DNA of 64,000 nt from SZUA-320 sp963707875 (GTDB lineage Bacteria; Gemmatimonadota; Gemmatimonadetes; Gemmatimonadales; GWC2-71-9): assembly GCA_963707875.1 (NCBI GenBank), contig CAVPRU010000014.1, positions 930,001-994,000 of the forward strand, read 5' to 3'. The position numbers were made by a program, and so were the translations under genes. The notes below the pieces were generated by a model that saw only the letters and a program-made list of their open reading frames with translations, was not told where the DNA came from and made no database searches. Position 1 is the first letter of the stretch, and every line of letters starts with the position of its first letter. Below are positions 40,277-48,557 of this stretch, one piece after another.

Positions 40277-42298
40277 TCACAGGATCGGCCACCACCCCGG
40301 GGCTGCGTCGACCACGATCCCGATCCGGCCCGATCGCAGCGCCCATCCCGCTTCGATCCGGACCAGGCCGAAGAGCAGTTCCGCGGCCACGCCGATTACC
40401 GGCCGCACGCCGCCGTCCGGAGGCCACGCCTCCACCGGGCTCTGGCCCCCCACCCAGCCGAGGGCGGCAAAGGGCCCCAGGGTGACGGGATCCTTGATGA
40501 CCGGGTAGGACCCCAGCTTGGGGAGCGGGACGCGAGTTCCCAGCACCCAGTCCACCCGCCCGAGCAGCAGCCCGGTGCCCCCCCATGCCCGGAACGGCTC
40601 GCCTGGCAGGGTGCCACGACCTCCCAGGGTGAACAGCCGGTGCGGTGGCGGGGTCCCCACGCTGCCCCCAGCCAGGCCACTCAGTTCGAATCGACCGCCG
40701 GGTGCCGGCAGCGCGCCGTGGATTCGACCCCGCCCCTGCCCGTAGTCTCGATCGCCGAGGCCGCCCTCCAGTTCAATCTCGATCCGGGCACCTCGCCCGG
40801 CCGTCCCGACCGACCCGGCGAGACCGGTCCGGAGGGTCGCCATGCCCCCGGCACCGAGCGCGGGATTCGGCCGGTAGCTCCCCGAGGCGGGGGACGCGGT
40901 GCTCTCCAGACTGGTGGAGGACTCCACACCGAGCCCGACTCGCCACGACCCTCGGCTGCCAAGTCCCGACAGCCAGGTGGCCTCGGCCCGATCAATCCGA
41001 ACATAGTCGCCATGGTCCGCCCCACCCTCCTGCGCCAGCACCGAATTGAGGGTTCGGCTGATGACGGGCCAGTCGGACAGATCCCGCACCGTCCGGTCCG
41101 CCCTCAGCAGCAGCCGGCCCCCCGGCCCCAGTTCGGCCCCAACTCCACCCTGCACCGCCCCGTCCGCGGTAGCCACCTGAATGCGGGGACGCAGTACCAG
41201 GACACTCACCGGTCGGAGGACGAAGCCCACTCCCAGTGCCAGCCCCTGGACTCGGTTGACCAGGACGAGATCACTCAGCGACCCGAGCGCCGGCCGGGCC
41301 GGTGGCCGGGGCCGCAGATCGGCCCGGTTGAGCAGCGCCCCAACCTCGCGCTCGATGGCAGCGAGGTCCACCCGTTGGGCACCCTCCACCGCCCGGGCGA
41401 TCACACTTTCGAGCTGTTCATCCCAGAGGCCTCCCTGGACCGCGGACCGGAGGCCGCCGTACGGTCCGCCCAGGAACGTCCCGTCAGGAATGGCCGCCCC
41501 GAATTCGTAGTCTCCGATTTCCCACTCGGTCCGGATCACGTTCCGCACCGGGAGATCCAGCCAGGACGTCCCCCGGGTGATCTCCAGGCGCTGCCGGAAG
41601 GGGAGCCAGTAGCGCTGATCGAACAACGCCAATTCGAGATCGACCGCGATGGTCTCCAGCCCGGGCTGGCGGTAGGCCGCTGCGGTGAAGGTGAACCGGA
41701 ATCGTACCAGCGCCCCGGTGGCCATGTCGAGATAGAGTGCCCCGACCACCCCGGGCTGATTCCCGTCCTTGGGCCGGATCTGCACCACCCGGACCCGGAC
41801 CCGGGCTCCGCCTCCCTCGACCACCAGGGAGTCCCCTGCGGCGTAGTCGTAGATCGCCAGGCCGGCGGTCGAAAGCGGGTGAACGAGGTCCCGAATCTCA
41901 TCACCCTCGCCCAGCCGGATCAGGGGTCCGAAGGCATCGGGGATGATGCCCAGGTGGTCGCGGTGGTAGCGGATGTCAGTCGGGAAGTCGCTCCGCTCCC
42001 GCCAGCCCAGGATGATCTGCTTGCTCTGGTTCGGGGCCCGCCAATACACTTCCACATCCAATTGGTCGGCCTTCAGCAGGCGGGGCGGGGACAGCGGGTC
42101 GAATCCGATCCGGCTCAACAGCAGCACCGTCCCCCGGGCCCGGCTCACCATTTGGCGAAGATCGGGGTCCCCCTGGGCCGCAGTTCGCCGGGTCACCGCC
42201 CGCTCGACCACGGCCATCGCATCCGGTCCGTTCCAGTCCTGGGCAAGGAGGTGTGAAGTCGAACCCGTCAGGCAAAGGCACAGCAGGAGAGCACGCAT
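40277..42298 (-). CDS. outer-membrane protein with predicted C-terminal beta-barrel
   Basis: The 673-residue protein starts with a cleavable signal peptide (RALLLCLCLTGSTSHLLAQ). The first half (about 20-330) has alternating strands such as GGARVRVRVVQIRPKD and GALYLDMATGALVRFRFTFT. It resembles lipoprotein-carrier-like or DUF5686-type periplasmic domains. The second half is rich in Gly and alternating hydrophobics, for example GLALGVGFVLRPVSVLVLRP and RIEIELEGGLGDRDYGQGR. This suggests a Bam/D15-like surface-antigen barrel with strands to the C terminus (RIGIVVDAAPGWWPIL). The start at 42298 gives the best signal peptide. It is transcribed divergently from a lipoprotein-like gene. Confidence 0.72.
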   Translation of the reverse strand: MRALLLCLCLTGSTSHLLAQDWNGPDAMAVVERAVTRRTAAQGDPDLRQMVSRARGTVLLLSRIGFDPLSPPRLLKADQLDVEVYWRAPNQSKQIILGWRERSDFPTDIRYHRDHLGIIPDAFGPLIRLGEGDEIRDLVHPLSTAGLAIYDYAAGDSLVVEGGGARVRVRVVQIRPKDGNQPGVVGALYLDMATGALVRFRFTFTAAAYRQPGLETIAVDLELALFDQRYWLPFRQRLEITRGTSWLDLPVRNVIRTEWEIGDYEFGAAIPDGTFLGGPYGGLRSAVQGGLWDEQLESVIARAVEGAQRVDLAAIEREVGALLNRADLRPRPPARPALGSLSDLVLVNRVQGLALGVGFVLRPVSVLVLRPRIQVATADGAVQGGVGAELGPGGRLLLRADRTVRDLSDWPVISRTLNSVLAQEGGADHGDYVRIDRAEATWLSGLGSRGSWRVGLGVESSTSLESTASPASGSYRPNPALGAGGMATLRTGLAGSVGTAGRGARIEIELEGGLGDRDYGQGRGRIHGALPAPGGRFELSGLAGGSVGTPPPHRLFTLGGRGTLPGEPFRAWGGTGLLLGRVDWVLGTRVPLPKLGSYPVIKDPVTLGPFAALGWVGGQSPVEAWPPDGGVRPVIGVAAELLFGLVRIEAGWALRSGRIGIVVDAAPGWWPIL

Positions 42299-42308
42299 CG
42301 GTCGGGTA

Positions 42309-42914
42309 ATATCCCGGTCGCCGTCGTGGTGGGCAACCATTCTGGCGACCGGGTGTGCCGCTTCGCTGGCTCCGGCGGTGGTGGACCCGGCCGCCACACC
42401 CCGCTCGCCGCCGCTTCCCGTGGCAGGCGTACTGGTACTCGAATCCTGGGGTGCTCCCGCCGAGGACACCACCGTCCGGTTCCCGGCCGGCGCCGATCGG
42501 GTGATCCTGCTCCGGCGCGGCGCACCAGACAACAACCTGTTCGCCCGACTGGTCTTCCCGGCCGGTTCGATTACCGCGGCCCAGGGCGATACGATCACGC
42601 TTCGGCTCCGGCCTCGCCCAGGCGTGTTCGGGATCGACCTCAGTACCGAGGACCGGTTCAACAACGGTGCCCAGATTGCGTTCAGCTATGGCCTCCACTT
42701 CGTGGCCCCGGCCGGAGCGCGTGGCGCCTACGGTAACGACTACCGGTTCGAGCGATATCTGGCGGTGAGCCGACTGGGTTCTGATTCCACCGTGGTCTTC
42801 CTCGACAGCTACCGCATTGCCTCGGATGTTCTGACGGCCCCCATTACCGGCGTGGGAAGCTACCTCGTCGCAGCGCCACGCAGTGCGCCCCGGTTCCGGA
42901 GCATCGCCTGGTGA
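42309..42914 (+). CDS. probable lipoprotein with uncertain start codon
   Basis: Conserved-looking coding sequence runs from about 42309 to the TGA at 42912-42914. It includes a lipobox-like stretch WWATILATGC, then VLVLESWGAPAEDTTVRF, GADRVILLRRGAPDNNLFAR, TLRLRPRPGVFGIDLSTEDR and YLVAAPRSAPRFRSIAW. The mature domain is beta-rich. No ATG, GTG or TTG precedes the signal region in this frame. The first in-frame options are ATA at 42309 (I read the region from here) or a later GTG that would lose the signal peptide. A GTG at 42326 in another frame, preceded by TAATAT, suggests an indel near the start. Its last bases overlap the FHA gene (GTGA). Confidence 0.5.
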   Translation: MSRSPSWWATILATGCAASLAPAVVDPAATPRSPPLPVAGVLVLESWGAPAEDTTVRFPAGADRVILLRRGAPDNNLFARLVFPAGSITAAQGDTITLRLRPRPGVFGIDLSTEDRFNNGAQIAFSYGLHFVAPAGARGAYGNDYRFERYLAVSRLGSDSTVVFLDSYRIASDVLTAPITGVGSYLVAAPRSAPRFRSIAW

Positions 42915-44428
42915 ACACCCTCCAACTGCAGCACCTGAGCGGGCCCCTCCGGTTCGCGATCGGCCCCCATCGACTGGTGCTGGGCCGCGCCCTGTCGTCC
43001 GACCTGCTGGTGGCCGACCCGGCTGTTTCCCGCCGGCATGCCGACCTCCGGCTCGATGGTGACGCGCTGCTGGTCCGCGATCTGGGCAGTTCGAACGGTA
43101 CCAGCCTCAACGGGATCCGGATCACCGAAGCCCTCGCCCGACCGAACGATGTCCTCGCCTTCGGCACGGTGAGCTTTCGAGTCGAGGCCCAGGCCGAGCC
43201 CGCCGCGTGGGACGAACAGCTCCCCGACGGCACCGACCTGCGCCCCCTGACCGACCTGCTCCCGACCAGGGGACAGGACCGCGAAGCCCGAACCCTGGCC
43301 CGGCTGCTGGAGGTGGCCGCCGATCTGTCGGGACCGATGCCGGTGTCCCGGCTCTGTGAGACGGTGGCCGAACTGGCGTTCGACCAGGTCGATGCCGACC
43401 GGGTCGTCGTGCTGCTCGGGACCGGGGGTGGCTTCCCGGGGCCCGTGGCCTGGCGCAACCGGATCGGATCCACCGCACCGCGAGTGCCGAGGATCATCGT
43501 GCAGCAGGCGCTGGACGACGGGGTGCCGGTGATCACCGAGAGCGCCACCGAGGATGACCGGCTCCAGAGCGGTTCGGTCCATCTGGAGGCGGTCCGGAGC
43601 GCCCTCTGCGTCCCGTTCCAGGACGGCGAGGGTCGGACCTTCGGGGCCCTGTATGCCGACACCGTACAGCGGACCGTCCCGTTCGACGAAGATGACGCTC
43701 TGGCCCTCCAGGCGTTTGCAGGCCTGGCGGCGGCGGCCATCGCCAGGACTCGCTTCGCGGCCGAGGCCACCCGAGAACGGGAGCTGCGCACCGGGTACGA
43801 GCGGTTCCTGGCCCCGGAGGTGGCCGAGCAGATCGCGAGTGATGGAGGGGCGCTCGCGCTGGCCGGGGCCAGGCGGGAGGTGGCCATCGTATTCGGCGAT
43901 CTCCGGGGCTTCAGCCCCCTGGCCGAGCAGCTGACCCCCGAGCAGGCCGCCGCGGTCCTCACCAGCTGGTTCACGATCGTGTCCGAGGTCGTTTTCAACC
44001 AGGGGGGCACGCTCGACAAGTTCATCGGCGACGGGTTCCTGGCCGTCTGGGGCGCTCCCCTGCCCCGGGGGGACGCCGCCGATCGGGCCCTGTTTGCCGC
44101 CCGGGCCATTCGGGAGGCCGTCCAACGGCTCCGGGAGGCCGAGGGCGTCATCCTGCGGGCCGGGTTCGGGCTCAGTTTCGGAGAGGTCTTCGCGGGGAAC
44201 GTCGGCAGCGAGCGACGGCTGGAATACACCGTCGTCGGTGACCCGGTGAATGTCGCCGCGCGGCTCTGCGAAATGGCAGGAGCGTCGGAGATCCTGATGA
44301 CCGGGGCGCTGGTGGCCAGGCTCACCGACCGAACCCACGTCTCCGAGCCAGAGCCGGTGTCGCTCAGGGGCCGGTCCGCGACCGTCGAGGTGGCCAGCGA
44401 TCGGAATGGGGCGGGAAAGGGCGGCTAG
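42911..44428 (+). CDS. FHA-GAF-adenylate/guanylate cyclase
   Basis: This 505-residue cytoplasmic protein combines three domains. The FHA domain (about 20-90, LVLGRALSSDLLVADPAVSR, then RDLGSSNGTSLNG) binds phosphothreonine. The GAF-like domain (about 135-275) includes ALCVPFQDGEGRTFGALYAD. The class III cyclase domain (about 315-480) has the metal-binding VAIVFGDLRGFSPLAEQL, IGDGFLAVWGAPLPRGDAAD and VVGDPVNVAARLCEMAG. It probably makes cAMP or cGMP in response to a Ser/Thr kinase signal and a small ligand. The active-site aspartates are present. Its stop shares CTAG with maf downstream. Confidence 0.9.
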   Translation: MNTLQLQHLSGPLRFAIGPHRLVLGRALSSDLLVADPAVSRRHADLRLDGDALLVRDLGSSNGTSLNGIRITEALARPNDVLAFGTVSFRVEAQAEPAAWDEQLPDGTDLRPLTDLLPTRGQDREARTLARLLEVAADLSGPMPVSRLCETVAELAFDQVDADRVVVLLGTGGGFPGPVAWRNRIGSTAPRVPRIIVQQALDDGVPVITESATEDDRLQSGSVHLEAVRSALCVPFQDGEGRTFGALYADTVQRTVPFDEDDALALQAFAGLAAAAIARTRFAAEATRERELRTGYERFLAPEVAEQIASDGGALALAGARREVAIVFGDLRGFSPLAEQLTPEQAAAVLTSWFTIVSEVVFNQGGTLDKFIGDGFLAVWGAPLPRGDAADRALFAARAIREAVQRLREAEGVILRAGFGLSFGEVFAGNVGSERRLEYTVVGDPVNVAARLCEMAGASEILMTGALVARLTDRTHVSEPEPVSLRGRSATVEVASDRNGAGKGG

Positions 44429-45000
44429 CCGCCGAATTGGTATGGATGGCCCGCCCGGGCCAGGAGTTCCAGGACCTTTCGGAGGGGGAGCCCCATGACC
44501 CCGAAGAAGTCACCCTCGATCCGTTCGACCAGCGCCGCGCCACAGCCCTGAACCGAGTAGGCCCCCGCCTTGTCCATCGACTCGCCGACCGCCACGTAGG
44601 CGCGGAGGGTGGCCTCGTCGACCGCCGCGAACCAGACCCCGGTCACATCGTGGGCCTCGTAGACCTCACCCTCGGCCAGCAGGGCGACCGCGGTGATCAC
44701 CTCATGTCGCCGGCCGGCCAGTCGCTGAAGCATCGCCACCGCGTCCGCCTCGTCGTTCGGCTTTTCGAGGATCTCCCCGTCCACGACCACGATGGTGTCG
44801 GCCCCGAGCACGAAGGCTCCGGTCACCGCCCGAGCCTTGTCCCTGGCCAACCGCCGGGCGTAGGCGAGAGGAGCCTCGCGCGGCAACGGGATCTCCTGGA
44901 CGTCGGCCGCCTCCACCCGGATCGGGATGCCGAGCATCTCCAGCAACTGTCGCCGACGGGGAGACCGGCTGGCCAGGACCAGCGGCTGGGACAGGGTCAT
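44425..45000 (-). CDS. maf: Maf-family nucleoside triphosphate pyrophosphatase
   Basis: Maf hydrolyses non-canonical or regulatory NTPs (dTTP/UTP or modified pyrimidines) to NMP and pyrophosphate. The start LVLASRSPRRRQLLEMLG is the typical signature. VLGADTIVVVDGEILEKP contains the catalytic Asp/Glu. ADAVAMLQRLAGRRHEVITA and VEKA-like GESMDKAGAYSVQGCGAALV follow, and VERIEGDFFGVMGLPL marks the end. The length of 191 is normal. It overlaps the dtd gene start by 4 bp and shares its stop CTAG with the cyclase gene. Confidence 0.95.
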   Translation of the reverse strand: MTLSQPLVLASRSPRRRQLLEMLGIPIRVEAADVQEIPLPREAPLAYARRLARDKARAVTGAFVLGADTIVVVDGEILEKPNDEADAVAMLQRLAGRRHEVITAVALLAEGEVYEAHDVTGVWFAAVDEATLRAYVAVGESMDKAGAYSVQGCGAALVERIEGDFFGVMGLPLRKVLELLARAGHPYQFGG

Positions 45001-45449
45001 TCGCGCCCGGCTTCCCGCTCCAGGAGCAGTGTGACGGGTCCATCGTTGACCAACTCCACTGCCATCAGGGCTCCAAACTCGCCAGTGGCCACCGTCAGAC
45101 CCCTGGCCCGAAGGGCCTCGACGAAGGCTTGGTAAAGGGGAGTGGCCTCCTCCGGTCGGGCCGCCCCGATGAACGAGGGTCGCCGACCCCTGGAGGCGTC
45201 GCCGTACAGGGTGAACTGGGACACCACCAGCACGGCGCCGCCCGTGTCCACCAGCGAGCGGTTCATCTTCCCCTCGGCATCGGCGAAGACCCGAAGTCCG
45301 GCTACCTTGTCGGCCATCCAGTCAACCTCTGCCGTGCCATCACCTTGGGTGAATCCCACCAGCAGACAGGCCCCCTGCCCGATCTGACCGATGTTGAGGC
45401 CGTTGGCCGAGACCATCGCCCGGGAAACCCGCTGATAGACCACGCGCAT
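44997..45449 (-). CDS. dtd: D-aminoacyl-tRNA deacylase
   Basis: Dtd removes D-amino acids mischarged on tRNA. It begins MRVVYQRVSRAMV, continues IGQGACLLVGFTQGDG, and has the active-site pieces VSQFTLYGDASRGRRPSF (SQFTL with the catalytic Thr) and LMAVELVNDGPVTLLLE (NxGPVT). Length is 150 residues, standard. Start ATG at 45449. The same CATG tetranucleotide contains an ATG on the other strand, but I prefer 45508 for the desaturase. Confidence 0.95.
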   Translation of the reverse strand: MRVVYQRVSRAMVSANGLNIGQIGQGACLLVGFTQGDGTAEVDWMADKVAGLRVFADAEGKMNRSLVDTGGAVLVVSQFTLYGDASRGRRPSFIGAARPEEATPLYQAFVEALRARGLTVATGEFGALMAVELVNDGPVTLLLEREAGRE

Positions 45450-45467
45450 GTCCGAAGATAAGCACCT

Positions 45468-45495
45468 TGTCCAAGGGGCCACGGGACGCCAAATT
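45468..45495 (+). promoter_or_regulatory. weak promoter candidate before the desaturase
   Basis: TTGTCC (45468-45473), a 16-base spacer and CAAATT (45490-45495) precede the ATG at 45508 by 12 bases, with GAGAG between. If real, the 60 bases between the dtd start and 45508 are promoter rather than coding sequence. Confidence 0.25.
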
Positions 45496-45507
45496 GAGAG
45501 TTACCCC

Positions 45508-46632
45508 ATGACACCCATTGCCATCAGTTTTCCGAACCGCGACCCGGCGGGCTTTACCGACGCGGTGAAGGCCCGAGTGGAGGAGTACTTCGCCTCCCGG
45601 GGGCTGGCCAGGACGGCCACTCCCGGCATGGTCCTCAAGACCGTCCTGCTGCTGGTGATGACTTTCGGCTCGTACGCCCTGATCCTCAGCAACCGCTTTT
45701 CGCCCCTGGTCATGCTCGGCCTGGCGGTGGTGATCGGGGTGGGCTTTGCCGGGCTGGGATTTGCGGTGGCCCACGATGCCCTGCATGGCGCCTACTCCAG
45801 TTCCAAGCGGGTCAACGCCCTGCTGGGCCGGGTCTTCGACCTGCTGGGCGCCAACGGGTACATGTGGCAGATCACCCACAACGTCATCCATCACACGTAC
45901 ACCAACATCGAGGGGGTCGACGAGGACCTCACGGTCTCCCCCCTCCTGCGGCTCTCTCCTTCCTCACCGCTGTGGGGCATCCACCGGTGGCAGCACGTGT
46001 ACGGCTTCCTGGCCTATGCGTTCTCGACCATTTTCTGGGTCTTCGTCAAGGACTACAAGTACTTCCTGAAGAAGGATCTCGGGCCCTACCAGAACAAGAA
46101 GCACCCGACCGGCGAGGTCGTGGATCTGCTGGTGATGAAGGCCATCTTCTACGGCTGGTCGATCGTGATACCCCTGCTGGTCCTGGACATCCCCTGGTGG
46201 CAGTTCGCGATCGGGTACTTCGTGATGCACCTGACCGCCGGCCTGATTCTCGGCGTGGTGTTCCAGTTGGCCCATGTGGTGGAGGGCCCCGACTTCGCGA
46301 ACCCCGACCTGGAAGGACGGATGGCCGATCCCTGGCTGATCCACGAGATGTGCACCACCGCCAACTTCGGGCGCCACAACTGGCTCCTCAATCAGTACGT
46401 CGGCGGGCTCAACTTCCAGGTCGAACACCATCTCTTCCCCAAGACCTGTAGCGTGCACTATCCCGCCATCGCCCCCATCGTGGAGGCGACGGCCCGTGAG
46501 CACGGTGTCCCGTACCACGCGCACCCGACTCTCTTCGCCGCGATCAGGTCCCACTTCCACATGCTACGCCGGTTCGGCCAGGAGGCGTGGCGGGACCGGG
46601 CGGTGAGCACCCCGACCCCCGTCTCCGCCTAG
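45508..46632 (+). CDS. membrane fatty acid desaturase (acyl-lipid/acyl-CoA type)
   Basis: This 374-residue di-iron desaturase has the three histidine boxes. HDALHG occurs near residue 90. HNVIHHTYTN lies near 125. QVEHHLFPKTCSVHYPAIAP lies near residue 310, a box of the delta-5/6-like and linoleoyl-CoA subfamily. There are at least four membrane helices, for example VLKTVLLLVMTFGSYALILS near residue 40. It introduces double bonds to adjust membrane fluidity; the position of desaturation is unknown. It lacks an N-terminal cytochrome b5 domain. A strong hairpin follows its stop. Confidence 0.92.
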   Translation: MTPIAISFPNRDPAGFTDAVKARVEEYFASRGLARTATPGMVLKTVLLLVMTFGSYALILSNRFSPLVMLGLAVVIGVGFAGLGFAVAHDALHGAYSSSKRVNALLGRVFDLLGANGYMWQITHNVIHHTYTNIEGVDEDLTVSPLLRLSPSSPLWGIHRWQHVYGFLAYAFSTIFWVFVKDYKYFLKKDLGPYQNKKHPTGEVVDLLVMKAIFYGWSIVIPLLVLDIPWWQFAIGYFVMHLTAGLILGVVFQLAHVVEGPDFANPDLEGRMADPWLIHEMCTTANFGRHNWLLNQYVGGLNFQVEHHLFPKTCSVHYPAIAPIVEATAREHGVPYHAHPTLFAAIRSHFHMLRRFGQEAWRDRAVSTPTPVSA

Positions 46633-46661
46633 CGGACGGCCGCGCCAACGCCGGAACAAAC

Positions 46662-46689
46662 GAGGGGCGGCCCGATCGGGCCGCCCCTC
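46662..46689. terminator. bidirectional terminator between desaturase and glmS
   Basis: GAGGGGCGGCCC (46662-46673) and GGGCCGCCCCTC (46678-46689) form a perfect 12-bp stem with loop GATC. It lies between two convergent genes, 29 bases after the desaturase stop and 24 bases past the glmS stop. No T-run follows. Confidence 0.7.
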
Positions 46690-46713
46690 AAGCATTCGGA
46701 CTCCCGGTCTCCG

Positions 46714-48540
46714 CTATTCGACGGTAACCGACTTGGCCAGGTTGCGAGGCTGGTCGACGTTGCAACCCCGACGTACCGCGACGAAGTAGGCGAAGAGCTG
46801 GAGCGGGACGCTGGCGAGCATTGGAGTCAGCACGTCATGGGTGACCGGCAGGGGGAAGGTGGCATCCGCCAGCCGGGCTGCCTCCTCGTCCCCCTCGGTG
46901 ATGAGCGCGATGACCCGGCCTCCCCGAGCCTTCACCTCTTCGATGTTGGACAGAATCTTCGAGTGTACCGCATCGCGCGGGGCGATGAACACCACCGGCA
47001 TGTTCTCGTCGATCAGGGCGATCGGCCCGTGCTTCATTTCGGCCGCGGGGTACCCCTCGGCGTGGATGTAGCTGATCTCTTTCATCTTGAGGGCACCTTC
47101 CAGCGCGACCGGGAAGTTGACCCCCCGACCCAGGTAGAGCGCGTTGGTGGTGCCGGTGAAGAAGTCGGCCAGCGCTTCCATGTCCGTGGCCCGGTCCAGC
47201 ACCTGCTGGATAAGGCCAGGGATGCGCCGGAGCTCGGCAATGAATTCCCGTCCCTGGAGCAGGCTCATGCCACGGAGCCGGGCCAGCCGGAGGGTCACCA
47301 GAGCCAGCGCCATGACCTGGCAGGTGAACGCCTTGGTGCTGGCGACCCCGACCTCGGGGCCGGCCCGCAGATAGAGCCCGCCATCCACTTCGCGGGCGAT
47401 GGTGGACCCGACCACGTTGACCAGCCCGATGGTCCGGGCGCCCCGGCTCTTGGCCTCCCGCACCGCCGCCAGGGTATCGGCCGTCTCACCGGACTGGGAG
47501 ATGGCAATGACCAGGGTCCGGGCGTCGACGACCGGGTTCCGGTAGCGAAACTCCGAGGCGTACTCGACCTCCACCGGGATCCGGGCCATTTCCTCCAGCA
47601 TGTACTCGCCGATCAGTGCCGCGTGCCAGGAAGTCCCGCAGGCGGTGATCACGATCCGATCGAAGGCAAGCAACTGATCGTCCGTCAGATTGATCCCGTG
47701 GAGCCGGCTGGTCCCCTCCTCTTCGAGGAGGTGCCCTCGGGCGGTATTGGCGACGCTTTCCGGCTGCTCGAAGATCTCCTTGAGCATGAAGTGCGAATAG
47801 CCGCCCCGCTCGATGGTGGCGAGGTCCCATTCGATCTGGCTGACCGGCTTGTCGAGCCGGGTGATCGTCAGGGTCCGGATCCGGTAGCCTTCGCGGGTCA
47901 GGATGGCCATCTCCCCGTCATCCAGGTAGACCACCGAGCGGGTGTGTTCCAGGATGGCCGAGGCATCCGACGCCACGAACCACTCCTGCTCCCCGACGCC
48001 CACCAGCAGGGGCGAGCCCTTCCGGGCCGCCACCAGGACATCCGGCTGGTCGGCCGAGATCACCGCGATGCCATAGGCACCATCCACATCGCGGAGGGCG
48101 GCGGCGACGGCCTCTTCCAGGTCGCCCTCATAGTACTCCCCGATCAGATGGGCCAGCACCTCGGTGTCGGTCTCGGAAGCGAACTCGTGGCCCCGCTGCA
48201 GGAGCACGGTTCGAATCGCACTGGCATTCTCGATGATCCCGTTGTGGATCACCGCGATCCTGCCGGACTGGTCGGTGTGGGGATGGGCGTTGGGGGTCGT
48301 CGGCGCGCCGTGGGTCGCCCACCGGGTATGGCCGATCCCGATGGTGCCGGTCGGTCGCTGGCCATCGAGTTCACTGGCCAGGACGGACAGCTTGCCGGCG
48401 GCCTTCCGAATCTTGAGTCCGGTCCCGTTGATGATCGCGAGCCCGGCGGAGTCATAGCCACGGTACTCGAGCCGGCGCAGGCCGTCGAGCAGAATGTCCG
48501 CCGCCGGGCGGGGTCCGATGTAGCCGACGATGCCGCACAT
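46714..48540 (-). CDS. glmS: glutamine-fructose-6-phosphate aminotransferase (isomerizing)
   Basis: GlmS makes glucosamine-6-phosphate from fructose-6-phosphate and glutamine, the first committed step to UDP-GlcNAc. The nucleophile is Cys2 in MCGIVGYIGPRPA. Glutaminase-domain motifs include GHTRWATHGAPTTPNAHPH and NGIIENASAIR. Two SIS domains carry TACGTSWHAALIGEYMLEE and GRGVNFPVALEGALKMKEIS. The C-terminal end PRNLAKSVTVE is the canonical sugar-site tail. At 608 residues it is full length. It lies 17 bases after glmM in a shared operon. No glmS ribozyme sequence was seen. Confidence 0.97.
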   Translation of the reverse strand: MCGIVGYIGPRPAADILLDGLRRLEYRGYDSAGLAIINGTGLKIRKAAGKLSVLASELDGQRPTGTIGIGHTRWATHGAPTTPNAHPHTDQSGRIAVIHNGIIENASAIRTVLLQRGHEFASETDTEVLAHLIGEYYEGDLEEAVAAALRDVDGAYGIAVISADQPDVLVAARKGSPLLVGVGEQEWFVASDASAILEHTRSVVYLDDGEMAILTREGYRIRTLTITRLDKPVSQIEWDLATIERGGYSHFMLKEIFEQPESVANTARGHLLEEEGTSRLHGINLTDDQLLAFDRIVITACGTSWHAALIGEYMLEEMARIPVEVEYASEFRYRNPVVDARTLVIAISQSGETADTLAAVREAKSRGARTIGLVNVVGSTIAREVDGGLYLRAGPEVGVASTKAFTCQVMALALVTLRLARLRGMSLLQGREFIAELRRIPGLIQQVLDRATDMEALADFFTGTTNALYLGRGVNFPVALEGALKMKEISYIHAEGYPAAEMKHGPIALIDENMPVVFIAPRDAVHSKILSNIEEVKARGGRVIALITEGDEEAARLADATFPLPVTHDVLTPMLASVPLQLFAYFVAVRRGCNVDQPRNLAKSVTVE

Positions 48541-48557
48541 ACCAGCGATTCCCTCTG

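Noticed and set aside
45448..45507. N-terminal extension of the desaturase from ATG 45448
   Set aside because: The extra 20 residues show no conservation, overlap the dtd start and cover a promoter-like pair. The start at 45508 is preferred.
46633..46713. glmS ribozyme or riboswitch
   Set aside because: The region is downstream of glmS and contains only a terminator-like hairpin. The 5' side is occupied by glmM.
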